NCBI GenBank assembly: GCA_009859145.1
Contig: VRVR01000017.1
Span: 188,607 to 252,606, forward strand
Direction of reading: 5' to 3'
DNA length: 64,000 nt
DNA from: Andalucia godoyi
Lineage: Eukaryota; Discoba; Jakobea; Jakobida; Andaluciidae
The notes below the pieces were generated by a model. That model was given only the letters and a program-made list of their open reading frames with translations. It had not been told where the DNA came from and did not search any database. Shown piece after piece: positions 47,662 to 57,711 of this stretch. The translations under genes were made by a program, and so were the position numbers. How positions within the stretch are numbered: the first letter of the stretch is position 1; each line of letters starts with the position of its first letter.

Positions 47662-49887
47662 TTACCGTTTCTGAGCCCTCTTGAGAAGTTCGGAAACAAA
47701 CGTGTACAAGAAATCATGCAGACCGTGGAGGCCCTTCTCCTTTAGATAGTCGATGTAGTCGAACTTGCGACTTTCCAGGACGGAATTGACTTGGGCAGTG
47801 GCCTCGCTCGTTGACAGACCCATTGCTTCTTTGGCGAACATCACGCACAGCCCACGCAGGGACGGAAGCAGAGCGACCGACAGACATCCGTTGAGATCCT
47901 TTATCCCAGAAAACTGCTCGAGATTGCCCTTTGGAACATTGAACAACATCGTCTCTTCATTCTTGATGTTGGACGAAAAGGCAATGGGCTTCCACAAGCA
48001 ATACGAAAAGTCGCGGATGAACCTGTTGAAATTCTCGAGTTCTTCCAGACCTTGCGGAAAACTCAGATTGCTGGGGTATGTTGCATTCTTCTTCAGAGCC
48101 GCGAACTCGTGTTTGTACTGCGCAATCAATCCACACACACGGTCAACGCAGTACGGATTCGACGATAAGAACGAATGGTAGACGATTGTCGTGGAGGGCC
48201 GAACAACGAAGGGGAGATTGAATTTGGTATGGAACTTCGACAACATCTCGGAAAAATCCAGACATGCGGACAGCACCAGCGGATGATCACAATCCGAAAT
48301 TGCGCACAGAGTGTGAATCCTATCGCAATAGTGCACAAACTCATACAGTGCGCGGAGATAGTCGACATCGGACGGCAGCTTCGAAAAGAGAGAGGGTCCA
48401 GCCTGCGACATGTCAATCGAATCGTCAGCAGCAGCAGCAGCAGCAGTGGCCGCGGCCGCTTTCACGGACACCCTTTGCAGCAGAGACCAGTCAAACGTCA
48501 GCCAGTATCGCAACATTCGATACAGCGCATTCAGCACTTTGGCCTTCGACAGAGAGGACAAGTCGAAAAGCTTACGATGAAGCGGCACAAGCACTTCCGG
48601 ATAAACGTCCTCGTACGGCGCAGGCTTGAGCAGAGCAATCAGTCCACAAATCTGATCCAAAAACAAGTGTCCATTCCACGACGCCAAAAGTTTCATGAGA
48701 AATCCTTCCAACTGATGGGGAAGCTCTTGAAACTTTTGCGAGAACGAAACGACCGAATCAAAAATAGCAACGGCGTCAGTTCTTGCCTTTGGAGTGGACA
48801 AGTCTCTGGACAAGCAATAATCCTCGAGAGTGAACTCAAGCCAGCAAGACAGTCGTTTGACAAACATCGGATCCGGCTGCACACGTAACACGTGATGCAG
48901 CATGTGGCTCTCCAGGACGGACGACACATCCAACGGCAAAGCCACGCGTTCAAAGAACTGTGACAGTTCTGAAAGTGAGACCAGTTCATCGACAGCGATC
49001 TTTGAAGCATCCGAAGGCAGCGTAAACGAGGAAGAGTCGGATGATCCCATTCTCTTTGGACGTTTTGCCAATGGAGCGGTCGAAGCCGTGCTGTCGTCAA
49101 TACGTTGCACTGCAAGCGTGAGTGGCAAGTTCTGCGCCGTCTTCGACAGCGAGTTCACACCAAGAACTCGCTCTCTGAGTGCCCGGTCTGCGGGTTTCAA
49201 CAGGTTGATCACAGGCGTCCCTTTCCGAGGAGGTAAACTGAAATGCCTGTCATACTGCACATACAAACTCAGCAAGGCATAGATTGGTCCATCGTGCAGG
49301 AATCTCTCGTGCAATGCAACGAGCCTGCGAACTCGGTGAGGCACGACGTCTTCCCTTCTGGTCAGTCGAAACAGCAGCTGAAAGAGAGGGAAGCGAAGAG
49401 TTTCAAATTCAACGAATTGGAACAACACGGAGTAGACTTGATGGAAGACATCGAGGTCATCCAAGCAGTCAAACACAGAGCATATCCATTTCAGACACGT
49501 TCCCTGGAAATCATGGGAAATGCTTCCTTGCAGAACAGGAATGTTCAAATTATTCTTTTGAAAGCTGGACTTCGGAATGTCAGCGAGTCCCGACAGTCTC
49601 CCAGCGAGAGAAAGCACTGTGCTCGAGCGAACAAATGTCCTCGGCAGCGCACAGTGAGTCATGATTTTCGATGCAATTCTTCTCGGAATCTCAAGAAGGG
49701 GAGAAGATACAATATCTAGAAGCGTGTGGATCTGCTCGGCATCCAGCCCACACTGCGGAGCGAGAACCTCCATTTCAGCAACTCGCGGTTCAAGGTACCG
49801 TGCTCCATTATCATTTGAATAGGCTGCAATTTCTTGAACCAGCGCATCGATCCTCGAGAGATGCGCAGAAAGTGCAGCAGAACTCAT
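47662..49887 (-). CDS. CENPI: Inner-kinetochore protein CENP-I (Mis6)
   Basis: The 741-residue helical-repeat protein resembles CENP-I/Mis6/Ctf3, part of the constitutive centromere-associated network with CENP-H and CENP-K. Seen features that match the family: an N-terminal part with LLDIVSSPLLEIPRRIASKI, the central LTRREDVVPHRVRRLVALHE followed by GPIYALLSLYVQYDRHFSLP, which matches the block in CENP-I with the order 'L-T-x-R-x-x-V/F-x-P-x-R-V-x-R-L', and a long C-terminal helical part (YRMLRYWLTFDW, FVHYCDRIHTLCAIS). Length is close to human CENP-I (756). A short Ala run is encoded by GCT/GCA repeats near residue 485. The start at 49887 is the first in-frame ATG. Confidence 0.78.
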   Translation of the reverse strand: MSSAALSAHLSRIDALVQEIAAYSNDNGARYLEPRVAEMEVLAPQCGLDAEQIHTLLDIVSSPLLEIPRRIASKIMTHCALPRTFVRSSTVLSLAGRLSGLADIPKSSFQKNNLNIPVLQGSISHDFQGTCLKWICSVFDCLDDLDVFHQVYSVLFQFVEFETLRFPLFQLLFRLTRREDVVPHRVRRLVALHERFLHDGPIYALLSLYVQYDRHFSLPPRKGTPVINLLKPADRALRERVLGVNSLSKTAQNLPLTLAVQRIDDSTASTAPLAKRPKRMGSSDSSSFTLPSDASKIAVDELVSLSELSQFFERVALPLDVSSVLESHMLHHVLRVQPDPMFVKRLSCWLEFTLEDYCLSRDLSTPKARTDAVAIFDSVVSFSQKFQELPHQLEGFLMKLLASWNGHLFLDQICGLIALLKPAPYEDVYPEVLVPLHRKLFDLSSLSKAKVLNALYRMLRYWLTFDWSLLQRVSVKAAAATAAAAAADDSIDMSQAGPSLFSKLPSDVDYLRALYEFVHYCDRIHTLCAISDCDHPLVLSACLDFSEMLSKFHTKFNLPFVVRPSTTIVYHSFLSSNPYCVDRVCGLIAQYKHEFAALKKNATYPSNLSFPQGLEELENFNRFIRDFSYCLWKPIAFSSNIKNEETMLFNVPKGNLEQFSGIKDLNGCLSVALLPSLRGLCVMFAKEAMGLSTSEATAQVNSVLESRKFDYIDYLKEKGLHGLHDFLYTFVSELLKRAQKR

Positions 49888-50881
49888 TGTTTCTGCGTTT
49901 TCCTTTTCTTTTCCTTTTCTTTAACCCTCGCTTCTTTTTCTTGTGTACTTGCTATCCCCTCTCCCGCAACTTGTGTAACCAACGGGCTGTTAGATCGAGC
50001 AATGTGCCTTTGCAAAAAATATGTGCAGCAAAAACCCTCTGAAATTCCTAATCAGGACAAATATTGGTTTTTTAAAATTGTTTTATTATTATTATTTTTT
50101 TATTATTTAAATATATATAAATATATTTTTATTTTGGGCTGACCAAGCGACCGTTTTTTGGCGGGCAAAAAGAAAAACAGAAGGGCACACACAAAAACAG
50201 CTGAGAAGAATGTACAATCAAGTGATGCTGCGGATCTTTTCGTTTTCCCCTCGAAGGCCTTGCCTTTCCGCAAACACTTGGTCAGTGTCTTTTTGTTTTG
50301 GGTCTTTCTTCTTCGTTATATCCTGCTTGTATGCACATCTTTCGTCATCAACGAATCTTTTGTTGCGAGGAGAAAAGGAGAGTTGTTGGGGGAATTCCTC
50401 TCGTTCTTTTTATTTTTTATTTTTTTACCCCTTCTCCTCTCTTGAAGACTCTAACGGACGAATTTTCAAAACTTTTCACTTTTCCCCTTCTCTCTTGTCT
50501 TCTCGTCTGCACGAAAAAATCGTATTGTTTACTGTCCAAGAAAAAGCGTATGTCTTCCAAGGTTTCTCTCTTTTTCATCCTCCCTTATTTTCCTCTTCGC
50601 TGCCCCTCCCCCCTGCTTCCTCTCTTTTTGTACGCTTGTATGCCAGCGGTGTGTTTGATCACCTCGACATTTTCCCGCTGCAACCTCCACAACAAATAAC
50701 AAAGAAAAAGAAGAAACAAGAAACAAGAAGCAAACAAAGTATTCATTCTGGTCGTTTGTGAGAGGGGGGGAGTCGCTTTATAGTCTCGAGAGAAAAAATT
50801 AACCACAACTTCAGAATAACTTATATATACTTATGAATTTTGATTTCCTTGTTTGAACAAAACAAAAACAAAAAACAAAAA
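49888..50881. other. 1-kb gene-free divergent promoter region
   Basis: The DNA is T-rich, with TTATTTAAATATATATAAATATATTT at about 50100-50130 split over TATA-like tracts, and a pyrimidine-rich plus strand to about 50700. Open plus-strand frames (for example 50210-50761) are Phe/Ser/Leu-rich translations of this bias and lack domains. A TATATATA site at about 50822 lies 60 bases before the next start codon. Confidence 0.5.
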
Positions 50882-53800
50882 ATGGATAGCCGTCCTTCGA
50901 TCCACCGGTCCAGATCCGCACTTCAGCCACACACGCTATCTCCGTCTTCAAGAGAGCTTGTGCCAGTTGTCTACGCTCCGTTGAATCCGCTTCAGCGACG
51001 ACATTCTGCACAATTTACTCCACAGGGTCCGTCGTCTTTTTTTCATTCTGATCCGCGAGACGCTGCACCTGCGACATCCAGACCGCCTCAGGATCTGTTA
51101 ACTGCAGAAGAACAGAGAAGACTCGAAGAAGACCAGGCAGACTTTGCCCAAGCAATCCGCGTGTTTTCCGAAAAGCCATCATCGCTGAATTCTGGAGCAG
51201 ACCCCTCGAAAAGGAAAACACAGCTCCAGCCTGCTTCCTACAGTACTCCAGCGCAGCGTAGGCTATCTCTGAGCAGCGAGAAAGTTCCTGAAACTTCCAG
51301 TCCGGAGCGCAATTCCGACCTCGATTTATCACCGTCTACAGACGAGAAGAAGAAGCAGAAAGAGCACAGCTCCTCTTTCTCTGCATTTCCACAGGCGTTT
51401 ATAAGCAGCGGGCCGCACACACTCGCATCGAGAGTTGCCGAGGACCGCCAAAGGCCGCGATCTGCACTTCGGCTCTTATCGCAAAATCAGCAAGAAGAGC
51501 CGCAGTTCAGCTCGTCGGTACCTTCGTCCACAACAGCGTCTTCTGCACGACTCAAGAGAAACGCATCGATCAGCTTTGCAGCCAGTGTAGAAACACCGAA
51601 GCTCGGCAGAAGACTTTCCGCAGCCTCCGATCTCTCTCACTCTTCATCCGAATCACAAGCAGAGCATTCTTCGTCGCTGCCCGCTTCCAGTGCTTCCGCT
51701 TCTGCATCTGCATCCGCACGAGCTTCCACTGCTGCAACTCCCGCTACTGCACTCTCGAGGGCCGCATCGCAAAAACAGCTACGCCAACCATCGACCGGGT
51801 CTCTTCTTCTACGACAAGCGTCCACTTCCAGCCTTCGCCACGCGCTCCAGCAGCTTCAGCAACAGCAGGACATTGCAGACCGGAGCAGACTTCAACAACT
51901 CCAGGAACAGGATTCGAACGACTCGGACGACTCTGAAAACAACGACCACACTAGTAGTTCCTCTTCGCAGCGTGTCCGTCCTTCTCCTATTATTGTTGCT
52001 CCTTCCATCTCAAGAGAGGCATCCCTCGCGAAGAACTTATTGTCGCATTCTCGCTCACAGTCCGACTCCCTTGTCTCAGCAAGACAGCCTCTTTCCCTTT
52101 CTCACGCACCATACAGCAGCCGATCTCTATCCATGTCTTCTGCGAAGCGCGATGACGACGCGTCGTCTGTGGGCACCTCGTCATCCAAGCGAATTGTGTT
52201 GATTAAGAGACGGAAAACCAAAGAAGGAGATCTCACACCTCGTGCGGAAGGATCCGCAACGCCAAATACCGGAGCTTCTCCGAGAGTTGGATCTGCCACA
52301 AGCTCTGCTGCTCCGTCTCCGATGCGCACTCCGGTCGCAGCAAGCACCATTATTCCTTCATCCTCCTCGTTGTCGGTTGAGCGTCCGTCGTCGCCAACCA
52401 TGTCCTCGTCCTCGGTGAGGGTGCGGCTGATCAAAAGGAGAAAAGACAAATCAGGCGCCTCAACCTCGGGTTCTCCTCCAGCTTCTCCTCGTCCAGATAC
52501 GGTAGACGGCGAATCCGCAGCTGCGGAGGCACCACCATCACAGAGCGCTTCCTTCAGAACTACGGACGTCGTTGGTCTATTCAAAGACGTCGAGACAGCT
52601 GCCAAAGTCATTTCCAAGCTTTCGGACAGCCAGACCCCAAGATCTCCTCATGCGTCGGAAAGTGGGCGCTCAACACCACGCAGCCGCTCTGCTTCCGTCA
52701 TTGGCATGCAAAAGCCACCGGGGTCTCCTGTTGTTGTTCACTTGGCGGGCTCCGTTCCCCGCGCTCCTTCATTTTCCTCCGTGCGAAGCACCGAAGCTGG
52801 CACGGGCATTGTAACCCCCAAGCTCCAGGAATTTTCGGGATTTTCTGTTCCGGCGTCTGGTGCGGGGAGCCCTGCGGCGAGCGAGAAGCCGATGGCAGGC
52901 CCAACATCGCCGCGGATCCTTGTTTCCCAGTCTTCTCCGAAACCGGCATCTTCCAATGCAGTTGCAGCGGGAGATCGTTTGACGGAGAGTCTGTTGAACA
53001 TTCCGACTGTTGAGAGCACGAATGTCACTCCGCGCACGTCATCCTCCAGCAAGGAATTGTTTTCCTCTTTTAATGCTTCACAGCTACCCGCGAGCACTAT
53101 GAGTAGGCCGTCGTCTGTGCAGCATCTTCGTCCAATCTCCGCGGATGCTGCGAAGACACAGAAGACGGAAACTCTTTCACGGACGTCATCTTCATCCTCG
53201 ACTGCAGTTTCCACTTCTGCTCAGGCCCCGGCCGTGCCTTCTCTTGCAGCGTCAGGTGCTGCAGGCACTGCAATTCCATCTGCTTCTTCGGGGGGTTTCC
53301 CGCATTCTCCGAGATCCGATGCTTTGCGAAGACAGGCTTTCCTGAAAGCTATGGGAGGCGGTGGAGATACCCCACCGTCGCCAACGCGCTCTCGCTCCCT
53401 CTCGGTTCCTTCCGCAATTTCTCGTCCAGATTCTTCGTCGCATGGAAGCGCATTGAGTGGCGCTTCCTCTCACGGTGCCTCCTTCGGTGGTCGAGAATCG
53501 CCGTCGCGCTTAGTTGCCCAGCGGCCTGCCCCGATTCGCACAGATGCAGTCCCTCAAGGAGCTGCTTCCGGCCCTGGATCCAGTGCGTCTTCTTCTGCAT
53601 CTTCCCTGCCGCCCTCTGCTCGTCAGCAATCTCAAACGGGATTCCAACAGGTTCCACCGTCCGTGCATCCCCAGGGCACTCCACCAAAGATGAAAACGCC
53701 AAGCGTAGCTTCATTGAAGCCGTCTTCTGCTGCTACTGCATCAAATTACTCGACGAGGAGTTCTGCTTCTGGTCGATTCGATGCAGGGGATGTCAATGTT

Positions 53801-54886
53801 CTGGATGTTTCTGCAGAAATTGACCGTGCCCTGTCATCGTCTGCTCGATTGGATCGCAGCATTGACGAGGATTCGTTGCTGAACTCGTCGTTTGTGTCTG
53901 GAATTCATGCCATCGACAAAGATTCGCACCTGCACGGCCTTGTCATGGAAGAGATTTCTTGGTTGCTGGAGCGAAATCGCAGCCTGGAGAAAGAGCTTGC
54001 GGAGGAAAGGAAGTTGAATTCAACGCTGCAAGAAAAAGTCACATATGCGGAGAGACTGTTCGAGCACGAAAAGCGGCAAACAGGACGACTTGCTGAACAG
54101 GTTCGGTCCCTGGAAGTCGAAGTTCGTTCGCTGAAATCGGATCTATCTGTCTCCCGGTCATTCCAGAACGCAGAGCTCCAGAAAAGCTCGGAACTCAACA
54201 GCAAGTTGGCGGAAGCTGAAGCTGCATTGAGCACCAGTGTCGCAAAGTGCGGCGAGCTGCAAGCGGAAGTTAGAGCAATGGAAGAGTATCGTGGAAAGTT
54301 TGCGGAACTCTCGGGGAAGCTTGATCTTTCCCAAAGAAAGGACGCTCAGATTTTGGATTTGGAATCTCGTGTTCGGTCATCGGAAAGTGCTGTCCTCTCC
54401 GTCAAGGAAGACATGCACCAGCGTGACATGCAGATTGAGATGTTGACGGCAGACATTGAATTTCTGACAGCAGAATTGCAGACCAAGACGAAACTGAACA
54501 AAGAGCTCCGGGTACAGGTCGACCACCTGACCTCGAAGCAGGACCGCATGAAGATGGAAATGACAGATCTCATCCGTCTGTACATCTCGAACCATCCGGA
54601 TTTGCAGAATCGAGCGATACGTGCACAAGCATACATCTCCGATTCAGAAGCATCCAGTCTAAGGCAGTTTACGTCCGCCTTTGAGGATCCAGGTCTTGGC
54701 GAGGATATTGTTGACGCTTTCTTGCAAGAAGCGTCAGCTCCTTCTTCCAGATCGGAGCTGGCAATGCAGGTCAATTCGGACATGTTTTCCCAGAGGTTGG
54801 ACGACATTTTGAGGGAAACCAATCGAGAGCCCTTCAGCAAACAGCCTGCCGGCAAGACACGCACCTCTCCGAGACGATTCAAATAG
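50882..54886 (+). CDS. Large Ser-rich disordered protein with a C-terminal coiled coil
   Basis: The 1334-residue product begins MDSRPSIHRSRSALQPH. Residues about 1-1000 are low-complexity, rich in Ser, Pro, Ala and Arg with many SP/TP and RxxS sites. Two similar segments recur, KRIVLIKRRKTKEGD (near 436) and VRVRLIKRRKDKSGA (near 513), and may be repeated binding motifs. Residues about 1030-1260 form a long coiled coil (EISWLLERNRSLEKELAEER, EMLTADIEFLTAELQTKTKL). A disordered, phospho-rich N-terminus plus coiled coil is common in centrosomal, spindle and septum scaffold proteins; no family is recognised. The frame opens at 50840 but 50882 follows the A-rich leader with a good context. Confidence 0.75.
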   Translation: MDSRPSIHRSRSALQPHTLSPSSRELVPVVYAPLNPLQRRHSAQFTPQGPSSFFHSDPRDAAPATSRPPQDLLTAEEQRRLEEDQADFAQAIRVFSEKPSSLNSGADPSKRKTQLQPASYSTPAQRRLSLSSEKVPETSSPERNSDLDLSPSTDEKKKQKEHSSSFSAFPQAFISSGPHTLASRVAEDRQRPRSALRLLSQNQQEEPQFSSSVPSSTTASSARLKRNASISFAASVETPKLGRRLSAASDLSHSSSESQAEHSSSLPASSASASASASARASTAATPATALSRAASQKQLRQPSTGSLLLRQASTSSLRHALQQLQQQQDIADRSRLQQLQEQDSNDSDDSENNDHTSSSSSQRVRPSPIIVAPSISREASLAKNLLSHSRSQSDSLVSARQPLSLSHAPYSSRSLSMSSAKRDDDASSVGTSSSKRIVLIKRRKTKEGDLTPRAEGSATPNTGASPRVGSATSSAAPSPMRTPVAASTIIPSSSSLSVERPSSPTMSSSSVRVRLIKRRKDKSGASTSGSPPASPRPDTVDGESAAAEAPPSQSASFRTTDVVGLFKDVETAAKVISKLSDSQTPRSPHASESGRSTPRSRSASVIGMQKPPGSPVVVHLAGSVPRAPSFSSVRSTEAGTGIVTPKLQEFSGFSVPASGAGSPAASEKPMAGPTSPRILVSQSSPKPASSNAVAAGDRLTESLLNIPTVESTNVTPRTSSSSKELFSSFNASQLPASTMSRPSSVQHLRPISADAAKTQKTETLSRTSSSSSTAVSTSAQAPAVPSLAASGAAGTAIPSASSGGFPHSPRSDALRRQAFLKAMGGGGDTPPSPTRSRSLSVPSAISRPDSSSHGSALSGASSHGASFGGRESPSRLVAQRPAPIRTDAVPQGAASGPGSSASSSASSLPPSARQQSQTGFQQVPPSVHPQGTPPKMKTPSVASLKPSSAATASNYSTRSSASGRFDAGDVNVLDVSAEIDRALSSSARLDRSIDEDSLLNSSFVSGIHAIDKDSHLHGLVMEEISWLLERNRSLEKELAEERKLNSTLQEKVTYAERLFEHEKRQTGRLAEQVRSLEVEVRSLKSDLSVSRSFQNAELQKSSELNSKLAEAEAALSTSVAKCGELQAEVRAMEEYRGKFAELSGKLDLSQRKDAQILDLESRVRSSESAVLSVKEDMHQRDMQIEMLTADIEFLTAELQTKTKLNKELRVQVDHLTSKQDRMKMEMTDLIRLYISNHPDLQNRAIRAQAYISDSEASSLRQFTSAFEDPGLGEDIVDAFLQEASAPSSRSELAMQVNSDMFSQRLDDILRETNREPFSKQPAGKTRTSPRRFK

Positions 54887-55169
54887 TTGTCTGGTGTGTC
54901 CGTCTTTTTCTTCTTTTTCTTTCTTTTCTCTTCCCCATTATTACAAAGACATTATAACTCTTCTTGTTATTATTTTTTGAGTTGCAATGAGGTAAATGTA
55001 GTCAATTATTTTATGCATTTCTTTTGTTGTTTTCCCCGCTTCTTCGTTCTTTTCTTCCACGCATTTCCGGTACACACAAAAAAGAAAAGAGGAAGAGGAA
55101 GAAGAAGAAGAAGATGGAGGAGGAGGAGAAGAAAAAGAGCCTGTTGTCGTTCATCACTTTCCTCTCCCG

Positions 55170-56621
55170 TCAAGACGAGAGTTTAAACTTCCAAATGATT
55201 CTGGGGTCTCGCACGCGAGATCGCACAATGTCACTCTCGACAAGTGGTGACGCGGGAAACCGCAGATATGACACGTCCGAAGAAGATCCTAAATTCCTGA
55301 CGCTCCGCACAATGATTCGTTTCTTCTTGGGAGGCTCTGTCGTGTTTCCAGGAACGCCGACTGCGTGGTCTGCAGTTTCGCCAAACGCTGCCACCAAGGA
55401 TCTTGTGACGCGTCTGCCAGGCAAACTCGCGATTGCTGCTGCTGGCTCATCATTGGCACCTTCTCGAGGACTAGGCCGCCCAATGATCAACGATGCCTGA
55501 ACTGGACAAGCAGGCTCCGGGCAACTCGATCTGCATTTCCGAGAAGACAATCAGCAAACAGGGGACCATCATTCACCGTGAGAAACCGAGATTTTTGAAA
55601 ACGGAGGAAGATGGTACAGAAAGGACAGAAAGACAGAGAATGTAAAGCAGCAACAACAGTAACAACAACAGAGACAACAAGAACATACGTTGACGAAGAG
55701 AGAACGATGTTGTGACGCACGAAACGATTGCGCTGACCGGTTCGGAGCACGTTAGGGCATTTCACAGTGAGCACTGATCTCCAAATGTCGCCCTTTGTGA
55801 AGATTCTCGAATTCAAGGCCTGGAACTCAAAAATGCGCATCAAACTCGTTAGAAGATCACATGACAAAAATAAATATGAAACAATAGTAGTAGTGGTAGT
55901 AGTAATAGTAGTAGTAATAATAATAATAATAATAAAGAATGAGAGAAGAAGAATACGGAACGTACACTGGCGTCGTTCAGCCGTCGAAGAAAGACGTCCC
56001 ACTGCGAGTAAACCGAGTCTGAGTAATGGAGCCAATTCTGGATATTTCTGCATCTCAAATGGCGGAGAAGGGCAATCAGACCAGTGTCGGTCAGCATCAG
56101 CTTGTTCCCAATGACCATAAAGTACAGTTTCCGCAAGCACTGCTGCAGATACACCGTCAGCGACAAGACTCGACCGTTAATCCCGTGTGTGTAATTTGTT
56201 TTCTGCAAAGTAGCACGTGCATGCGTCCTCATTCCATAAACCACAGCAACAACACAGTTATCATCATCATTAATGAACCATCATTAACATTAATAATGTT
56301 GTTATTGTTAACATTTGCGAATGACGGTCAGTTCTTTGCGCGGACTGCGACAACGGCATGTACGCATGCTACAACGTGTGACTGTAGCATGCTCACCCAA
56401 GGAAGAGCATCAAACGTCGGGAAGAACTGAACCACCAAAATAATGAGAACAGTATAAAATAATTTGCATACGAATAGCAAGTCTTGAAGATCCTGCAGAG
56501 AGACCGGCTTTCCAAATCGACTCAGAAACGCAGCGAGCAAAATCCGGTGTTCTGCATAGTCCATTCCTGTGTACAAGTTTGGAACTGTAACCACCGTGTC
56601 CATCAGCACAAGATCGTCCAT
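55170..56621 (-). CDS. Unknown protein (four exons)
   Basis: Exons are 56621-56472, 56202-55966, 55819-55689 and 55530-55170, with donors GTATGC, GTACGT and GTATGT and acceptors TTGCAG, TTCCAG and ATGCAG. Phases agree at every join and give 292 residues, starting MDDLVLMDTVVTVPNLYTGM. A CTAAC branch-like site lies in intron 2. The N-terminal half is helical (YAEHRILLAAFLSRFGKPVS, LRKLYFMVIGNKLMLTDTGL), the C-terminal half polar with KKKRIIVRSVRNLG. No family is recognised. A competing plus-strand frame at 55114-55500 is antisense to exon 4 and judged to be a shadow. This is the most intron-rich gene in the window. Confidence 0.6.
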
Positions 56622-56745
56622 TCTTTGTCCCGCGTCTCTCAGCAGTAGGAAACAAATTTCCCAAAAGTCCCGTAAACGCCCCACTGCCAAGTCCCAGCCC
56701 TTCTTGACTCCTTTCTCTCGTTTTTCATTTCGCGATCTCTCTCTC

Positions 56746-56770
56746 ACGCACACACACACACACACACACA

Positions 56771-56808
<38 letters not shown>
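56746..56808 (+). repeat. (CA)n/(CT)n compound microsatellite
   Basis: A CA tract changes into a CT tract between the four-exon gene and the ASF1-like gene, in their divergent promoter region. The rest of the gap 56622-57025 contains a (ATT)n/(GTT)n tract near 56953-56975 and no credible gene. Confidence 0.92.
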
Positions 56809-56812
<4 letters not shown>

Positions 56813-57025
56813 AAATCTGCATGTCGGGGTGTTTTCGGACTTTTCGGATCCAGAGACACAGCTCTACTGTTCGCCTTTCTGTAGTGCCTTGCGAATTGGG
56901 AAAAAATGGTTACTGCGCCGAGTCTTATATCTCTGTTTTATTTATTTATGCATTATTATTATTATTGTTGTTGTTTTATTTCCTGGGGTCGAGGGCGGTG
57001 CACAAGTGGGCAAGGTGAGCAAGAA

Positions 57026-57442
57026 ATGGGAGTTCCAGAGATCAGTGTTACTGGAGTGACGATTCGTCCCGAGGATGCGTCTCCGCTGTCGAGTGCGTTG
57101 GACTTGGAGCTGGTTTACGGGAGTTCGGCGCCGATTGCAAATGCCACTTGGGATCTAAAGTATGTTGTGGACTGTGCGGCAACACGACACGTCATTGAGC
57201 TTGGCCGCATTTCCGTTGGCGGAGGAGGAGTCGTCCAAGGAGAAAACACGATTGCGTTTTCGACACCTGGAATTGACTTTACTGGAATTAAACGGAGCGT
57301 CTTGCTCAATGTCGGACTGCTGATTGCGACGCTGTTTGACGAGTCTTCGCACGAACAGGTGATCCAGGTCTCGTTTGTTGTGCAGATTGAATCAAAGGAT
57401 GACAAATCTCTATGGAGAACAATCTTCAGTCCACTGGAATAA
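57026..57442 (+). CDS. Divergent ASF1-like (histone-chaperone-fold) protein
   Basis: The 138-residue product starts MGVPEISVTGVTIRPEDASP. It follows the ASF1 pattern: a strand ISVTGVTI then ASPLSSALDLELVY, which parallels the conserved NPSPFxxPFxFEIxFE block of ASF1; NATWDLKYVV parallels the strand with the invariant Trp (LEWKIIYV); and SVLLNVGLLIATLF parallels the strand that follows the acidic loop, and VIQVSFVVQIES parallels the last strand. ASF1 chaperones H3-H4 in the nucleus. True ASF1 is one of the best-conserved eukaryotic proteins, and this one keeps the fold pattern but few of the identical residues, so it is either a fast-evolving paralogue or another immunoglobulin-fold protein. 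The frame is open upstream; 57026 is the first ATG of the conserved part. Confidence 0.45.
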   Translation: MGVPEISVTGVTIRPEDASPLSSALDLELVYGSSAPIANATWDLKYVVDCAATRHVIELGRISVGGGGVVQGENTIAFSTPGIDFTGIKRSVLLNVGLLIATLFDESSHEQVIQVSFVVQIESKDDKSLWRTIFSPLE

Positions 57443-57711
57443 AGAACAAAGCAAAACAAAACAAAACAAAACAAACGAACAGATCGCGATTTGTGCTTTG
57501 TCGTTAAATATCAAGGACAGCACGGGGAAAAAAAAACAACGCACTCACACTATATAAAGTATCAAGAGAAAGCGGACGAACAGGGGGAGCAGGAGGAAAG
57601 AATGCGAACACGCTGACGAAGTGTCAACGGACGTTAGCAGGAGCAACACCCACACATGATGAAGAAAGACCTGGAAAGAAACAGAGAGGTCGCAAGAAAC
57701 AAAAATGCTAT

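Noticed and set aside
50157..50761. Plus-strand frames of 95-183 codons in the CENP-I/large-protein gap
   Set aside because: Composition is Phe, Ser and Leu rich from pyrimidine bias, with no domain and mutual overlap.
55114..55500. Plus-strand 128-codon frame
   Set aside because: It is antisense to exon 4 of the four-exon minus-strand gene, which has three phase-consistent splice junctions.
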